64,000 nt of DNA, taken from NCBI RefSeq assembly GCF_003945595.2, contig NW_024104421.1, positions 7,254,001 through 7,318,000 on the forward strand. The letters are read 5' to 3'. The first letter of the stretch is position 1, and each line of letters opens with the position of its first letter. This DNA is from Pipra filicauda. Lineage: Eukaryota; Chordata; Aves; Passeriformes; Pipridae. Of the stretch, positions 26,406 through 38,900 are shown one piece after another. The position numbers and the translations under genes were made by a program. The notes under the pieces were generated by a model, which saw only the letters and a program-made list of their open reading frames with translations, made no database searches and had not been told where the DNA came from.

Positions 26406-29400
26406 TTAGATTTTATGTTTTGAGGCAGTCTTTCTCCCTACCACAGTAGTCAACTCAAAATGAGATACGCTGTCCGTAACTGGGGACTAGGCTTTCTGCT
26501 GGGACCCTTGCTAGAAATCTCATGCTGGAGTTCAGTTTTAATGTTTTGAGATGAATTTTAATGTACCCTGAATTTTAATGTGTCTGTAATACTGCACACA
26601 GCTGCAGAAGCAGCCAGAGTACAGGTATGGAGCAAAGCTCTCCCCCACTGTAAGGAAAGCCATAAAGACATGATGAAGTAATGGCAAACAGTTGGCCTCC
26701 AAGAAGGCACTTCCCACTGCTGTGCACGGTTCAACTGTCAGGGCGTGGGGAGAGGAAGTGGTGAAAGAGAGGAGGCTCTGGGGGGTTAACAGCAGGCAGT
26801 AGTCAGTACCTGCTTACCAAGATAAATGAATAAATAAATCACAATCAAAATTAAATATCTCAGTTACCAAACAGGGGTTTTCAGCTGATTCAAACTGAAT
26901 GTCTACTCTGGTGTTTTGGTTCTGAGAAAAATCAGCTATTTTGACTTTCCATATCAGTTCTTGCAAGCCTTCCCCAGACTGAAAATCAGCTGCCTGTAGC
27001 TCCAAGCAAAACAGCCCAACTGCTCTCCCTCCTCCTGGGCCACAGCTCTGGCTCTGCATCTCACCCCATCTGTACCCCAACAGAGCCGAGTACCTCTGGG
27101 TAGTCACAGCGAGGCTGATGATGCTCGATGGCTCGGAAAGACCAGACAGCATCCCTATTTGTCCACAGCGTGATACCCTGTGTAGACCAAAAACCGATGT
27201 GCTGAGCACAGCCTGGGCTGCCAGTCTCTGCTCTGCCTCAGCAGAGGTGGGGCAGAGGCTGCCAGAGAGGCTTTTTGCCACCTTGGTGTCTTCCGAAGAT
27301 GGAGGCTGTCTGGGGACTGCGACCATCCCATGAGTTAAGTCAGAGCAACCCCAGAGACTGCTCTAATTTATGCAGACCTGAAATAGCTTTTACAGCTATT
27401 TTACAGCTTGTGTTATTTCCATTCTATTGAAAGTGAATAAGCACAAAACTTAAAGCCTGTTCTCCTTGCGCTTTTGCTGAGGTTTCAGTCCAGCCATACT
27501 GACCCTGACTACGCTTAAGATTTCCCAAAAAAAGCTCCGTTTGTGATGGTGGTTTGGTAATGCAGACAACTGTCTGCTAATAATTGACTGAGACCAATAC
27601 ATTTCACGTAAGCCACTTATGGTAATGACTTTTGGTCACTAGTGATGCAAGCAAGGTCAAGTTAAAACCCATGGGTGAGAGACTGCACAGTCCCTTCTGA
27701 GTCCCTTAGGACATCCATTCTCCACTGATGATAACTGAAGTAGCAGGGTGTCTTGCTGGGAAAACCTAATTTGCAAGCAAGGAAATATCTTGGAGCTTGT
27801 GCAGGGCTGTCAGCAGTGTGACACTGCTGGGCTGGAAATATTCTGAGCAAATATGATAAGGTGAAACTGGCCAGTAGCAAGGCCTATGTGCCATGTCACT
27901 TCCAGAGCTCTATTTTAAGGATTTAAGAGAGATTAAAGTTGTTTAGAAAAGTGAATTTCTCCCCAGAGAGAGAAACGGCCTATCCCAAAATCAAAGCAAA
28001 CACCAAGTAATTTTAATTTCTTTTTCCCTTTTACCTGTGTCCTCTCCTTTTAACAATTTACATAACTTTGTTCACTCTTGCAAAATGAAACAAGGTCTGA
28101 CTTGCATGTCCCGTAATGTCAGTACAGTAGGAAACAAAAACTGACCATCCATGACCTGAATAATAACAACTCCAATCATAAAGCAAAAAGTTCAGCTAAT
28201 GTATGTTTAAGGGATTCTTCCCTTCTTTTCACTTCTCGCAACCATGGCATTATCTTCTCCAGAGGCCACCAGCTCTTCATGCAGCAGCCAAGAACCTGTT
28301 TCTGCAATGCAGGTGATGTAGGAGCTGCAGGGCAGGGGATGTAGGAGCTCAGGAGCTATATATGGGGCCCAAAAGGGCTTGTTCTCTTATACAGGTTACT
28401 TGAGAAGGGCTGGGCAGTGAACACTTAGGACGTTTTGGCCAGTAAGGGCAGATTCCCTGCAAATTGTACCCTGGGTCTTTCTGCAGACTATGAGGGGAAA
28501 AAAAACCCAAAATCAAGTTCTTGCTTTTTAATTGAAATACAGCAAATATGTTTTTTTAATAGTCTGCTTTCCCATGTGGTGTAACATCTACGTAGGAATT
28601 TTTAAGAGACATGATGCAGCACGTCTGTGTTTGAAACAATAATAATAATAATCTTATCTCAAGCCCACAGGATGCTGAGGGGTTCAGTGTTGGGTGAAAT
28701 GTCACCCTTGCAGAGGATAGGCTGAGGAATTTGTGTGCAGCGGGAGCTTGTGATCTGAGCACGGGGGGTTAGAAGAGGGCTGCATTTCATGACCTACAAA
28801 AGAGAAAAAAATGAGATTTACAGTCCAAATGTGCTGAGCAGCCCTTTCCCTTCAGTTATTAGAGGCACTTGGCATATAATTCATAATCGCCTAATGGCAG
28901 GTTGGTGGGGGAGGTGCCCACTGCCATTCAACATCAAAATCCCTCCAGAAACAGCAGTAACAGGCTCTGCTCATATTTATATCATGACAATAAATGGCTG
29001 CCAGGAAGATACCAGCAAATATCAGAATAAATAATTCAGTAAGTAACAGAAGATCACGAAGACTAACACATGTTTCTGTTTCCTCTCCTTTTCTCTCTCC
29101 CCATCCTTTATATACATGCTCTTTCTCTTCTGGTCTCCCAAATTTCCCTGCTTTTGTGCATTACTTCTCCTCCTTTTTCTTATGTACACAAAATCATGGC
29201 TTAAAATCCAGCTTTCCTGTTTCTCTGCTTTCTAGCCTCTGACAAGCTTCTAATAGTTTTCCTGCATTTATCCTTCCTCTCTAACTTTCCCTTATATTCT
29301 TTCCTTCTTGTACTGCCTGTTCCTGTCATCACCCAACACATCCCTTCTTGTGGGACAACTGGCAGTGCTGACTTGTCAGGGTAAACTCAGTTCTGAGTTA

Positions 29401-29855
29401 TGTTACAGTAAAATGCTGCTGAAGTTGATAAAATCCTTTTGGCTTGATCTTGGAGCAGCAGCAGAATATGGCCCTGCATTAAGAGCATTCCTAAGGTTAT
29501 TGCATTGCTGTGACACCAGATCCACCAAGTTACCCAAAGTATGGAAGGGATGTGTGCTTTCAAGTGGATTTGTTTATGGCTTTGCATACTTGGACACATA
29601 AAATACTCCAAGTCTTGATCTACATTCAGGAAAGGCAGAAAACCCTTTGGCTGACACATAAGGAGTGTCAGGCACTCCTTGTCCCGTGCCACAACCTCCA
29701 TGTGATGTTAAATCATAAATGTGATCATTCATTCAGATGCCCAGTAGAGTAGAGGCCATGGGACTGTCCTGAATTCAACTCTGTTCAGAAGATACAATCT
29801 CAGTTTTCAAGGTGTTTTCAATGGAGAATTTCTCACCTCTGAGAGCAAGCTGTTC
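26406..29855. other. intronic stretch without a recognised gene
   Basis: Contains a moderately GC-rich patch (26990-27330) with a 170-codon minus frame (27326-26814) that has no recognisable domain and no evident splice context. A short (AAT)n lies at 28640-28653. A pyrimidine-rich stretch spans 29070-29330. Confidence 0.5.
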
Positions 29856-29859
29856 CTGG

Positions 29860-29898
29860 GGTTAATGCCTTCCCCACTAACTGGGGAAGGCATTAACC
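29860..29898. repeat. perfect 17-bp inverted repeat, 5-nt loop
   Basis: The arms GGTTAATGCCTTCCCCA (29860-29876) and TGGGGAAGGCATTAACC (29882-29898) are exact complements around the loop CTAAC. It can form a stable hairpin on either strand. It has no T-run, and terminator logic does not apply in a vertebrate. Confidence 0.97.
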
Positions 29899-30399
29899 GT
29901 TGTTGGCCTTATATCTCATTCAAATTCAGCTGGTCTAACCTCACCCTTCCACTCACGATGAACCCAGTAACTGCCTGCTAGATACTGAGTCCTCTCTGAG
30001 CAGGTTGCCTTTCCATATGCAGTTTTATAGCCTATGATAAAGCCATCCCTCTATCTTCAGCTTGGCTGGCTGAGCTCCATAAGCCTTGCATTACCAAGCA
30101 TGCCCTCCTCAACCATTTCCACAGAGCTACCTGGTTTGCATTACTCCCCAAACTATTATTAATACACTTTATGGACCACTTTGTCATGGTTTTTTTTTCT
30201 AGTTCTTTAATAAAAATGATAACTAGCCTAATGCAAAGAGCTGTTACCTGTAACACCCTGTGAAATCTGGTTTATGTCTATAGAAAATTTCATTTTAAAC
30301 TCCATAATTTACCCAGCTTTTAAATCCACTTAATGTGCATCATGTTGATTTCTGTAGTTTATTAATCAAAATTTCATCTGGTGCCCATTCAAGTGCCTA

Positions 30400-30800
30400 A
30401 AAGAAGAGAAGGAATATTCAATCAACGCTAAAGCCTTTACCAACAAAAATTAGTTTAATGAGATCTATTGTTATAAATCCATGTTGATTAGCATTAGTTA
30501 GCATATCTGTATTTAATTCTTTATTACTTTATTCATTAATTACATTAGCTGCTACATTACTTATTCTAGTATTGTTATATCTACACTTTTCAAGAGTTTG
30601 AATGATATCAACTTTCTTCTAGGTCTTTGATATTTCACCAGTATCCTGACAAATTCTAAAAGTCACCATTTATAGGAATTAAGTCTGGACATTTCTTAAC
30701 CAGCTCTTTTAAAATGCTTGGTATCAAATTATTCAGATCAATTAAATTAAAATGACCGAAATTATTAACTGCTCTGTCAGTCTAAGTTACTGCTGGAGAA
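30400..30800 (-). mobile_element. ancient LINE (CR1-type) reverse-transcriptase relic, antisense
   Basis: The plus strand carries AAATCCATGTTGATTAGCAT, further along GATATCAACTTTCTTCTAGG, and then CCAGCTCTTTTAAAATGCTT followed by GGTATCAAATTATTCAGATC. In this order the blocks parallel the complement of the old CR1-type reverse-transcriptase region (segment coding roughly for PDNL...LKELA...WK.ANVVPIFK...). The copy is riddled with stops. Related sequence may extend from about 29930 to 31180 but is too decayed to bound by eye. Confidence 0.55.
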
Positions 30801-31179
30801 AGAAGTATTTTGTTGTCATCACATGGCAAGAATATCTCATCTAGTTTTTTCCCCAAAAGAAGAATAAAAATTATTATTAATTAAACATTATCAAAGAGAT
30901 CCTTGATTTCCACAGGTTTTCTTAATCATTTCCATTTGGCAAAAGACAAATACTATCATTAGTATTTCCATCACTAATATGCTTTGCTATTACAGAATAC
31001 ATAATAATAATTTACTTGGAAGAGTCTGGGTTTTAATAGCTTTTGGAGCTTTGCTTCCTGTATTGACACAGCAACACACAGCTTGCCCTTCTTGTACTTC
31101 TTTTCCTATATAGCTTTTATCGTTCCAGGTTTCTGATTTCCAGATATTTCAGTGTGTTTGCTTTTCTTCTTCCTGTATG

Positions 31180-34010
31180 TGAGAAAAGGCCCATTCACAG
31201 TTTTTATTTCCTGCCAGTTTTACTTCCCCTCATAGCAAAGTTATTGCAATTTTTAACAGTATAGTCTTCTTTCTCATATACAGCACCAAGTTTTTTTGCA
31301 GACATGTAGTAGAATCTTGTCAGTAAGTTCCCAATTACCTGATAAAATTGTTTAGATTTTATTTCAAATTTAATTTGGTTCTTCATTATTTTCAGCTTTG
31401 TGAAATGTTACACAGTTCTTCCTCCTTTTGCCTTCAACCTTCAGGGCTTTATTTTGGATAATACACTTGTGTGGTTCAGTGGGGTTCATTTCTCAACAGG
31501 CAAATATTTACAACTATTCAATATTTACCTGTCTCTGAATATGCAGTTGCAGACATGCAGAGCAGGGAGATGCTCACGCAGAAGGGATAGGAAACATGCT
31601 GGATCTACTCTTCCAATGCCAGACCAGCAAGAAAAGACTTCACAGGCCTGAACATGCCGTCATGTCACCATGTGGTCTGACACCCCCTGTGCTGTCAGAA
31701 CTGTGCTGACCCTGATAGTCGGCAGCCTGGCTTTAACTTAAACCACCCGTGCACGACCGTAGAGTCATCAAAGTGTACTGAAAGCTATGAATCTGTGCTG
31801 AAAGGAACAATTTAACTGAGTTAAGCAGAATGATTTAAGTCATCCCCAGCTATGCAGTCCTCTGCCACCCATGGGCAAAGCAGGCAAGTTTTGTAAGCAA
31901 ATCCTTTCCCAGCACACGGGCTTAGTCATCAGTGAAAGCTGCTGGCTCGCTCCCATCCCAACTGTGGTTCAGCTGCTGCTCAGAGGTCAGCTCTGCAGGC
32001 ACTTGATAAAGCTTCAATTAAGTGCTCTTCTTGCAGCACTCGCTGATTTACACATCTTCTGCCCGCACCGGCCATTTTGCTGAATAAGCCCGCACGACGG
32101 CAGGGACCGCGTACGCACCAGTGCCCAACTGCCCCTGCCTACAGCAGAATTAAGCTCCTCGAGCCTGGGCGTCACCAGGCAGCTTAAAATAAATGACAAT
32201 ATTCAAATGAAGCGCTTAAAAGGATGGGGGGAATAGAGCCACAGAGCCCATAGTACGAATATTACTACAGATACTTCAGCTGGGTAATTAATAATACACG
32301 GTGTATCTATTCCAGACAGTTTCTGAGCCGCTATTTCCTTCTGGAGATGTGCACATCAGCGTTCAGATGTGCACTGTGGCAGGATGGTATAAAAATTTGG
32401 GTGATGTGGACATCGTGGTGCGCTTCTCCAGCCTGTGTAACAGCCTGGAAGATCAGCCCCCCGAAAGAGGTTAAAATCCAAAGGCCCGACCTTACCTGCT
32501 CATTAACCGGGGTCACACTTAACTGCAGAGAGCAGCTTTTATCGAAGCCTCACACTCATGTTCAACTGCTTAGGCTACAAGTCAAAATGGAAAGTGACTC
32601 GTAATGACTGCAAATCCCTCTGGGAAAAATGAAAAAGTAACAAGCATAAGAGGATGGAAATTGTTTTCTTGACACAACGTGCATCAAGGAAGATCTGCGT
32701 TATTTATTTGTGAGTGACGCTGGTTGAAAGGGAATGTTTACATTTGCAGTTTTCACAAAAGAAATGAGTTCTGCAGAGATAGTGACATTAGAGGCATATT
32801 GGATTATTCTAGGAAAGACCTACCATATTTATTTGCAAAGGTAGTTATAAGAATTGATAGAAAGTCTCAGATTATTTTTCCTTGAACTTTTTTTGGGCAG
32901 CGGTTCAGAATAACAACCTCAAAAAATTCGCTCAAACATTTATTTATCAACCCAGGCACAAAATCTTCCTCCTTGCCAGGAGCATAGTAAAGAAACAAAT
33001 GAACATAATTTTACTCTCTCCTCAGGAAAAAAATACATATCCCAGCCAAAGAGGCAAATGGAATTTGGCAAGACTGAATTGTTGACATGCTTTTATTACA
33101 CTAACAAATAAAATGTTAACTGCAAGTGTTACGTGGCACTTGCCTTGTATGTAGGTCATTTTCTCTAGGCAAACTTCCTGCTCCACTCAAGGTAAGATTT
33201 CAGGGGATTCACATGGCAGTGAACCTGTGCAAGAAGGAGTGATTAGTAAGTCCCTGGGAGGTTTGGTTTAGAAGGCCTTTCTCCATTTCTTCCTCGAGAC
33301 ATTTCACAAGCAAAAATTAATGCTGGGCAAAAGCTGTGTCCCACTGAAGTCAAAGGCATGTTTGCTTCTGACTTCAGCAAGGCTGACTTTGCTCCCCTGG
33401 ACTTAAAAGCAGTTTTGCTTCAGCAGGAACAGAGTAAAAGCTATGTGTGATCTTCAGCACGTTGCCCTGGGCTAACTCCAGGGAACACGATCCTCTCAAA
33501 GCCCAGCTGCAGACATGAGAACTTATTTAAGACTACTTTAAAATGCAAATTACAGTGGTATGCTCATCATATGCCTATGGATCCACTAGCATGAAAATAT
33601 GCACAGTCCAGAAATATCCATGATCTAAGGAGGGTCATCAGCACCAGGATGCTGAGAGTTAAAAGTAAAAATCACATATAAGGGTCCATCCTAAACTTAC
33701 GCAACAAAGAACAGACTATCAGCCTGGATTTGCTCTGATTGTTCATGCTTTTCTTGGTTTAAGTCTCAACCCCTAACCTCATTTTAATATGGATTTTCTA
33801 CAGGCTCACTGCAAGAACAACAGACAGGCAGCCATGGATTGCAAGGATATAAATTCATCCAAGGGCTGCAGTGGCCAGAGCTGATACAGTAAGTGATTAC
33901 TATCACCCATTACTTCCTGGTGCTGCATTTTGTAGAAGCCAGCTGATCACTGATTATTCCAGGTAGCAAGGAAAAAAAAATAAAACGGCATCACAGTTAC
34001 TCTCACTTAA
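31180..34010. other. intronic stretch, with a CpG-retaining patch at 32040-32550
   Basis: No gene seen. Between about 32040 and 32550 CpG dinucleotides (CCGCACCGG, CGCACGACGG, CCGCGTACGC, ACACGG, CCCGACC) are clearly more frequent than in neighbouring DNA. Homeodomain-type TAATTAAT is present near 32287. This would fit a conserved intronic regulatory element, but conservation cannot be judged here. Confidence 0.35.
33330..33425. repeat. possible decayed ancient repeat ('tgaagtca' type)
   Basis: CCACTGAAGTCAAAGGCATG, then GCTTCTGACTTCAGCAAGG, gives a 9-bp inverted pair (CTGAAGTCA/TGACTTCAG). It resembles old amniote repeats built around 'actgaagtcaatgg'. Recognised by pattern only. Confidence 0.3.
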
Positions 34011-34913
34011 TGATTTTGGCAACCCAAGCCTGTTTTGTCGTGTTGGTGCCACCCACAGTGCCAGACCCATGGCAACGTTCCAGGGCTTACAGGCAGTTAC
34101 CCAGGTCCTATGGAAATGGCCATCAGCAAAGCAGGAGCAGTTCCCCACGGGCATCAAGAGCCCACACAGGTGTAGCAGTGCAGGGAGTCACAGTGTGCAC
34201 GAGGAGGGGATGGGTGGCTGCTTCCCCACCACGTGCCACAGGGCACAGGAGGCACCAGGCAGAGCAAGGGCGAGCTGTCAGACCAGTCTTCCTCCATAAA
34301 TTGCCCCACAGTGATGGCTGTGGAAGACCTGCATTGCCAAACATGAGCCTCCATGGACAAGGCCAACAAGGTGGCTTTGCCAGGCACACTGGTGCTGCCT
34401 GGAGGCTACAACTTGTCTGTATTGCTCTCGGCTCCTCCCCTTCCCATGCTTCTTGGTGCAAGGCAAAGCTGCAAAGACTACAGACTCCTGAGGGGTTTGT
34501 CCCTGGCCTGAACTTGTTTGAAGGGGTTAATTCCAAAAGGCTCCTGCGTCCTCTCACATACTGCTCTGTAGACATGTTCTGTGCTAGTCACAGCCTCCTA
34601 GCAAAGCTGTGTGCTTTGATACAGGCTATACTCTGCCCATGAGGGCAGACAGGACATGTTCAGTTATCCGTCCTCGCCCCGATGGAAACAAGCTAATGCC
34701 TACTGTATTTTCACGAGAGCTGTCCCCCATCTAATTTTAAATGTCACTTGTAATAGCTGTTTTTTCTTCCCCAGATAACTTTTGCAGCCCTGCAGTTGAA
34801 GTCATCTGAAACCACAAGATTGGAGTTTGAACGGCACTTGATATTATCAGTGAGCTGAGCCACTGCTCTGCACCTCAGCCACCATTTTCCCCTTCCATCC
34901 TTCACTGAGATGT

Positions 34914-35279
34914 ATGTGCAAATCCAAAGGAACCAGTCAGTCAAATGTGGTGAAGCTATCAAACACACTGCTGCTCTTCCCCAGCAGAAGAAGCCTCACT
35001 AAAGCCAAGGGAATATCTGAGAAACTGCAGCCAGTAGAGGGATTTAGGCCTTCCACAATGCGTGACAAAGCTGTCATTAAAGCAATGGAGCAGTCCTGGG
35101 ATCTTGAAAAATGCAAAGATAATAGTGTAAACAATGAGGAAGACTTGTTTGAGGAAAAAATTCCCAGCACACCACAGTATGCTCTTGAGCCTCCTGAATT
35201 CACTGTCGTCTGCAATGCTCCTATCCCCTTGGAGGAATTGCTGCACTATCCAAACCTCAATCAGACAAACTTATTCTGA
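34914..35279 (+). other. unrecognised 121-codon open frame containing one arm of an inverted duplication
   Basis: The frame reads as plausible acidic, soluble protein (segments AMEQSWDLEKCKDNSVNNEE and PQYALEPPEF), ending in a TGA at 35277-35279. I do not recognise a family. Residues in the NSVNNEEDLFEEK segment recur on the opposite strand at 35959-35920 as NSVNNEEDLSEDK within another open stretch. It could be the relic of a retrocopied coding sequence or a chance frame. No splice or promoter evidence is visible. Confidence 0.2.
35122..35148 (+). repeat. inverted duplication, left arm (27 nt exact)
   Basis: These 27 bases are exactly complementary to 35933-35959. Similarity continues beyond with one substitution and a 2-nt indel through a TTCCCAG block, about 46 nt in all. 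A 27-nt exact match at 800 bp distance is not expected by chance. Confidence 0.95.
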
Positions 35280-35932
35280 GTCCCTTATGATGTTTGGGTT
35301 ATAAGGCTCATGCTGTATATTGATTTGTCTTCTCCTCCTCCCTGCCCACCTCAGGGCCTCATTTCCCATTTCGTCTACATCGGTTTCCTGGATTGCAGAG
35401 GGAATTGTCTCAAGGTCATACCAAGATGCTTCAGAAGGGCTCAGCGATGAAAAATGTATGCAGCCCAAAATATTGTCTAAAAGCAATAGACTGAATATAT
35501 AATGCCTGAGCCCCAAAAGAGTTCTGATGTATTTAAGACACAGGGATATAGATGCACACTTTTAAAAACTGCCCGTACTTCACCAGTTAAAACGATGAGA
35601 ACAAATGAGGCTGTGATCTGTCAAGTGATCCTTCATCACTCCCAGCACAGGCCCATAATCCTTCAGTTGTGATTATGCAAAGGAATATTACATTGATCCT
35701 GTAAAATATCTCTGATTGGATCAATGTTATTTTCTCTCGCATTGACAAGGTCTTACCAGAGAATGACTGTAATTCCACTGCTAACACTGTCTTAGTGAAA
35801 TCCCCCAATAAATCCTCCAAGCAGCACTGTTAGTAATACTTTTATTAGACTAACTAAACAAGATATTTATATGTAGGGCTTTCCAAAGGACTCTGGCTTC
35901 TGCTTCAGTTTCTGGGAATTTTTTATCCTCAG

Positions 35933-35959
35933 ACAAGTCTTCCTCATTGTTTACACTAT
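35933..35959 (-). repeat. inverted duplication, right arm, with local 15-nt tandem copy
   Basis: Complement of 35122-35148. Next to it on the minus strand the AGTGTAAACAATGA unit is duplicated in tandem (15-nt period, 35945-35974). The right arm therefore has an extra NSVNND-type repeat that the left arm lacks. Confidence 0.95.
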
Positions 35960-35968
35960 CATTGTTTA

Positions 35969-35986
35969 CACTGTTGATCAACAGTG
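35969..35986. repeat. 18-bp perfect palindrome
   Basis: CACTGTTGATCAACAGTG, centred on TGATCA, directly abuts the tandem unit of the right inverted-duplication arm. Confidence 0.95.
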
Positions 35987-35999
35987 CTCTCCTGGAAGA

Positions 36000-38900
36000 C
36001 TTGCCCCCAAGGAGGCTCTGCAAGGATGTAAGTGGCAGATGAAATTACCCTTTCAAGATTCAAAAGGTTGGTCACAGATATACCCTTGTCCTGCCCCTAC
36101 TACAGCAAGGACCCAAATGCATCTTTGACAGAAAAATCTCACAGCGAATCTGGTTCACAGACAAGACTGGAGTTCAGAGTCTCTCCATACATTTCACAAA
36201 CAGGCTGTCAGTGAACAGTTTGCTAACAGCCAAAGGGAAAACATGGTCTTTATGTACCTTCTGTCATTTCAATATTTGTTCAAGGCCTGGCCTTCATACT
36301 CAACAAGACCCGATCCCCTTCTAGCCACTGCTGTTTCTCCTTACCGGTGCTTCCATTCTCTTCCTCTCTTGCCCTTCTCTCTTTGTGTAAATTTCCTCTA
36401 CTTTTGCCACCATTTTCTTTTCTCCACAGCTCCAGGCTTTCGGTCCCAGTGGTTTCAACCCCACACTGACCTCCCCTTCATCACTGAAGCTGAATTGTCA
36501 CCTCCTGGTTTGAAATGTGATGCTCCAGTGAAATGAATGGCGGATGCCAGTGATCACCTTGTCAAGTCATTTTTTCAGGCTGCCTAGGTGCTCAGGCACC
36601 CACTGCATCTCTGGTTTCCCCTGGTTCCCTTCAGTAAAGTTTCCTGAAGCCATGAGAGCTGCAAACATATTTCTGACTTATCTTTCTAAACATTTAAATA
36701 CAACCATAAGAATCATGAAAAAACAAAGTACTGCATCTAACATAAAGCTCAAGTGCAGCTGAAAGGCCAGTATATACAGCCATACATCAATTAGCAGATG
36801 AAAAAGCTACAAAGACAAGATATCAACAGAAAAATATCAAACAAAACACCGTGACAGACACTAGGCCTTTTTAAATCCTTAGAAACCAGGTTGGCATCTG
36901 TGATGGGTAAACTCTGGCTCTTACATGTTTCATGTGAAAATTTTCTTCATATTCTTTACAGCAATATACTGAAATGTCAGAGGAGTCACTTCTCAGCTCC
37001 CAGGCCCTTAGAAACAAAGGAAAAATAATTGATATTAGCCTTTGAAACCAAACAGCCTGACAGTAAAAGTAACTGTTAAAGATTATAGGGAGTACTCCTG
37101 ACGTATTTCCTCTATTCACATCCATATTTTTACATGTTGCCTCTACCTTCTGGTTCAAATATCTGTGCACCAGATGCTTAAACTGTGGTGTCAGCTTTGA
37201 AGGTCATTGCCATAGCTGAGAGAGACCGAAACTTTCTCACTCAAATTAAAACTTAAACTCAGGAGCACTGACCTGCCTGGGTGCCTGAAGGGGTGGGTTC
37301 TATGACAAATGTTATGGATGTGAAATTGCACCATTATAAGCAGCCCAGTCTGTGGACCCTGATGGCCCTGGTTAATTCATTGGCACATTGACAGGGTCCT
37401 GGGTGCATGACCCTGGCACCCATTCACCAACCAGTTTCCACCAAATCTAACATAAGTTCCTGTGGCCTCTTCCAAAGCCATGCATAATGACAAGCTCCTG
37501 CTCTAGAGGAGTGATACAGGTCAAAATACACTTAGCACAGACCAAAACCCTGGAAAGAAAATGTTGAAATGAATGGAGAAGTGCTTATATCTGATCCCTA
37601 AGTTAGGACCAAGTCCTGCTATGGTGTAAATTGCCACCAGGATGGATAGAAATGGGGCAATTTGTGCCCTCTGAGACATGCAATAAACATTATCACAAGC
37701 AGCCTGAAAAGTCTTAGGCCTCAGAGGACATATTTCAGTGCTTAACTCGTGCCCAAGATGAACTTAATTTTCTAGGTGACAGGTACAATGCACCACCCAA
37801 CCAGAGCAATCAAGTGCAGGTAACCTCAAATTTCAGGTTCAGAAACTCCCAAAATGCCATGAGCTACATTCAAAGGAAGAAAAATCTTTAAAGAAGACAT
37901 GTCAGTACAGTCATCCTAATGCTGTCTGCCAAAAACTACACCTCAGTAACACCATCAAATGGACACCATGACCCCTCAGATGGAAGAAAGGATGGCTGCA
38001 GGTGAAGCAGAGCTTGGGCCTGAAGACCTGCCCATGCCTCAGCACTGCAGGCAACTTTCCACTAAGTACTGCTTCTTTCCCATTTCTCTCTCTTTGTACT
38101 TGTACTCTTGGAGTGATGCACAGGCAAAGACGGCTTTGGTGCTGAAGAGTTCATCTGCCCCTGCTGCTGCTTCTTCATTTGAAGGCATTGACAATGCAAT
38201 TAGTTGCTGTGCCACAGGCAGGATGCTAACAATAACTGATGAACAAGTGGGGGAAAGATGTGCCACAAGTTCTGGTGTGGCACAGAGTGCAGGGGACACC
38301 AGTAGGGACAGAATGGGGTTCCTAACTGCAGGGACAAGACAGAAAGATTGGGGAAGAAGCAGATGGCCCTGTAGCACCATCACTGTCAGACACCATCACT
38401 TACACAGATAGACACCTTTCCTCCCTCCAACCATTCAAGTAGCCTCTCCTTCCTTCCCTTGAAGACACTTGTTGCCACAGTTTTCCCCATGAAACCTCCT
38501 GTTTAAAAACCTGCATGAAACAAGTCCCTGTGCTTTCTCCACACAGAAGTTTCCAAGTCCCGAGGCCAAGGCAGTGCACAACCCCACTCTGCAGTCACTT
38601 CATCACTGGGAAACACGGACCTTATAGAGTGGCCAGTGAGACAGTTGTGTCCTGGTCTCATCCCCACAAAGCTGATGCCACTGCCAGCAGTCTGTGACTA
38701 CCTTTCCCCCCACAATCAATGAATTACAAGGAATAGCATTTGAAAACTGGAGGCTCCTCAGGACACTAGGTGAAAAGGATGCCTTTTTCCTCTTAGACAC
38801 AGAATATTATTTCATGGCAAAAGGATGGCTCAAGTCTACATAAAGGAGTAAAGAAAACCACTTTCCTCTGCCCTTGTTCTAAATCCTAAGCAGTGTATAG

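Noticed and set aside
26814..27326. 170-codon minus frame, same strand as TMEM178B
   Set aside because: No similarity to TMEM178B exons and no recognisable domain. It could only be an unannotated exon if transcript data supported it.
34010..34642. 210-codon plus frame with overlapping 150-codon minus frame
   Set aside because: Both strands are open because the patch is GC-richer and stop-poor. Neither translation resembles a protein family.
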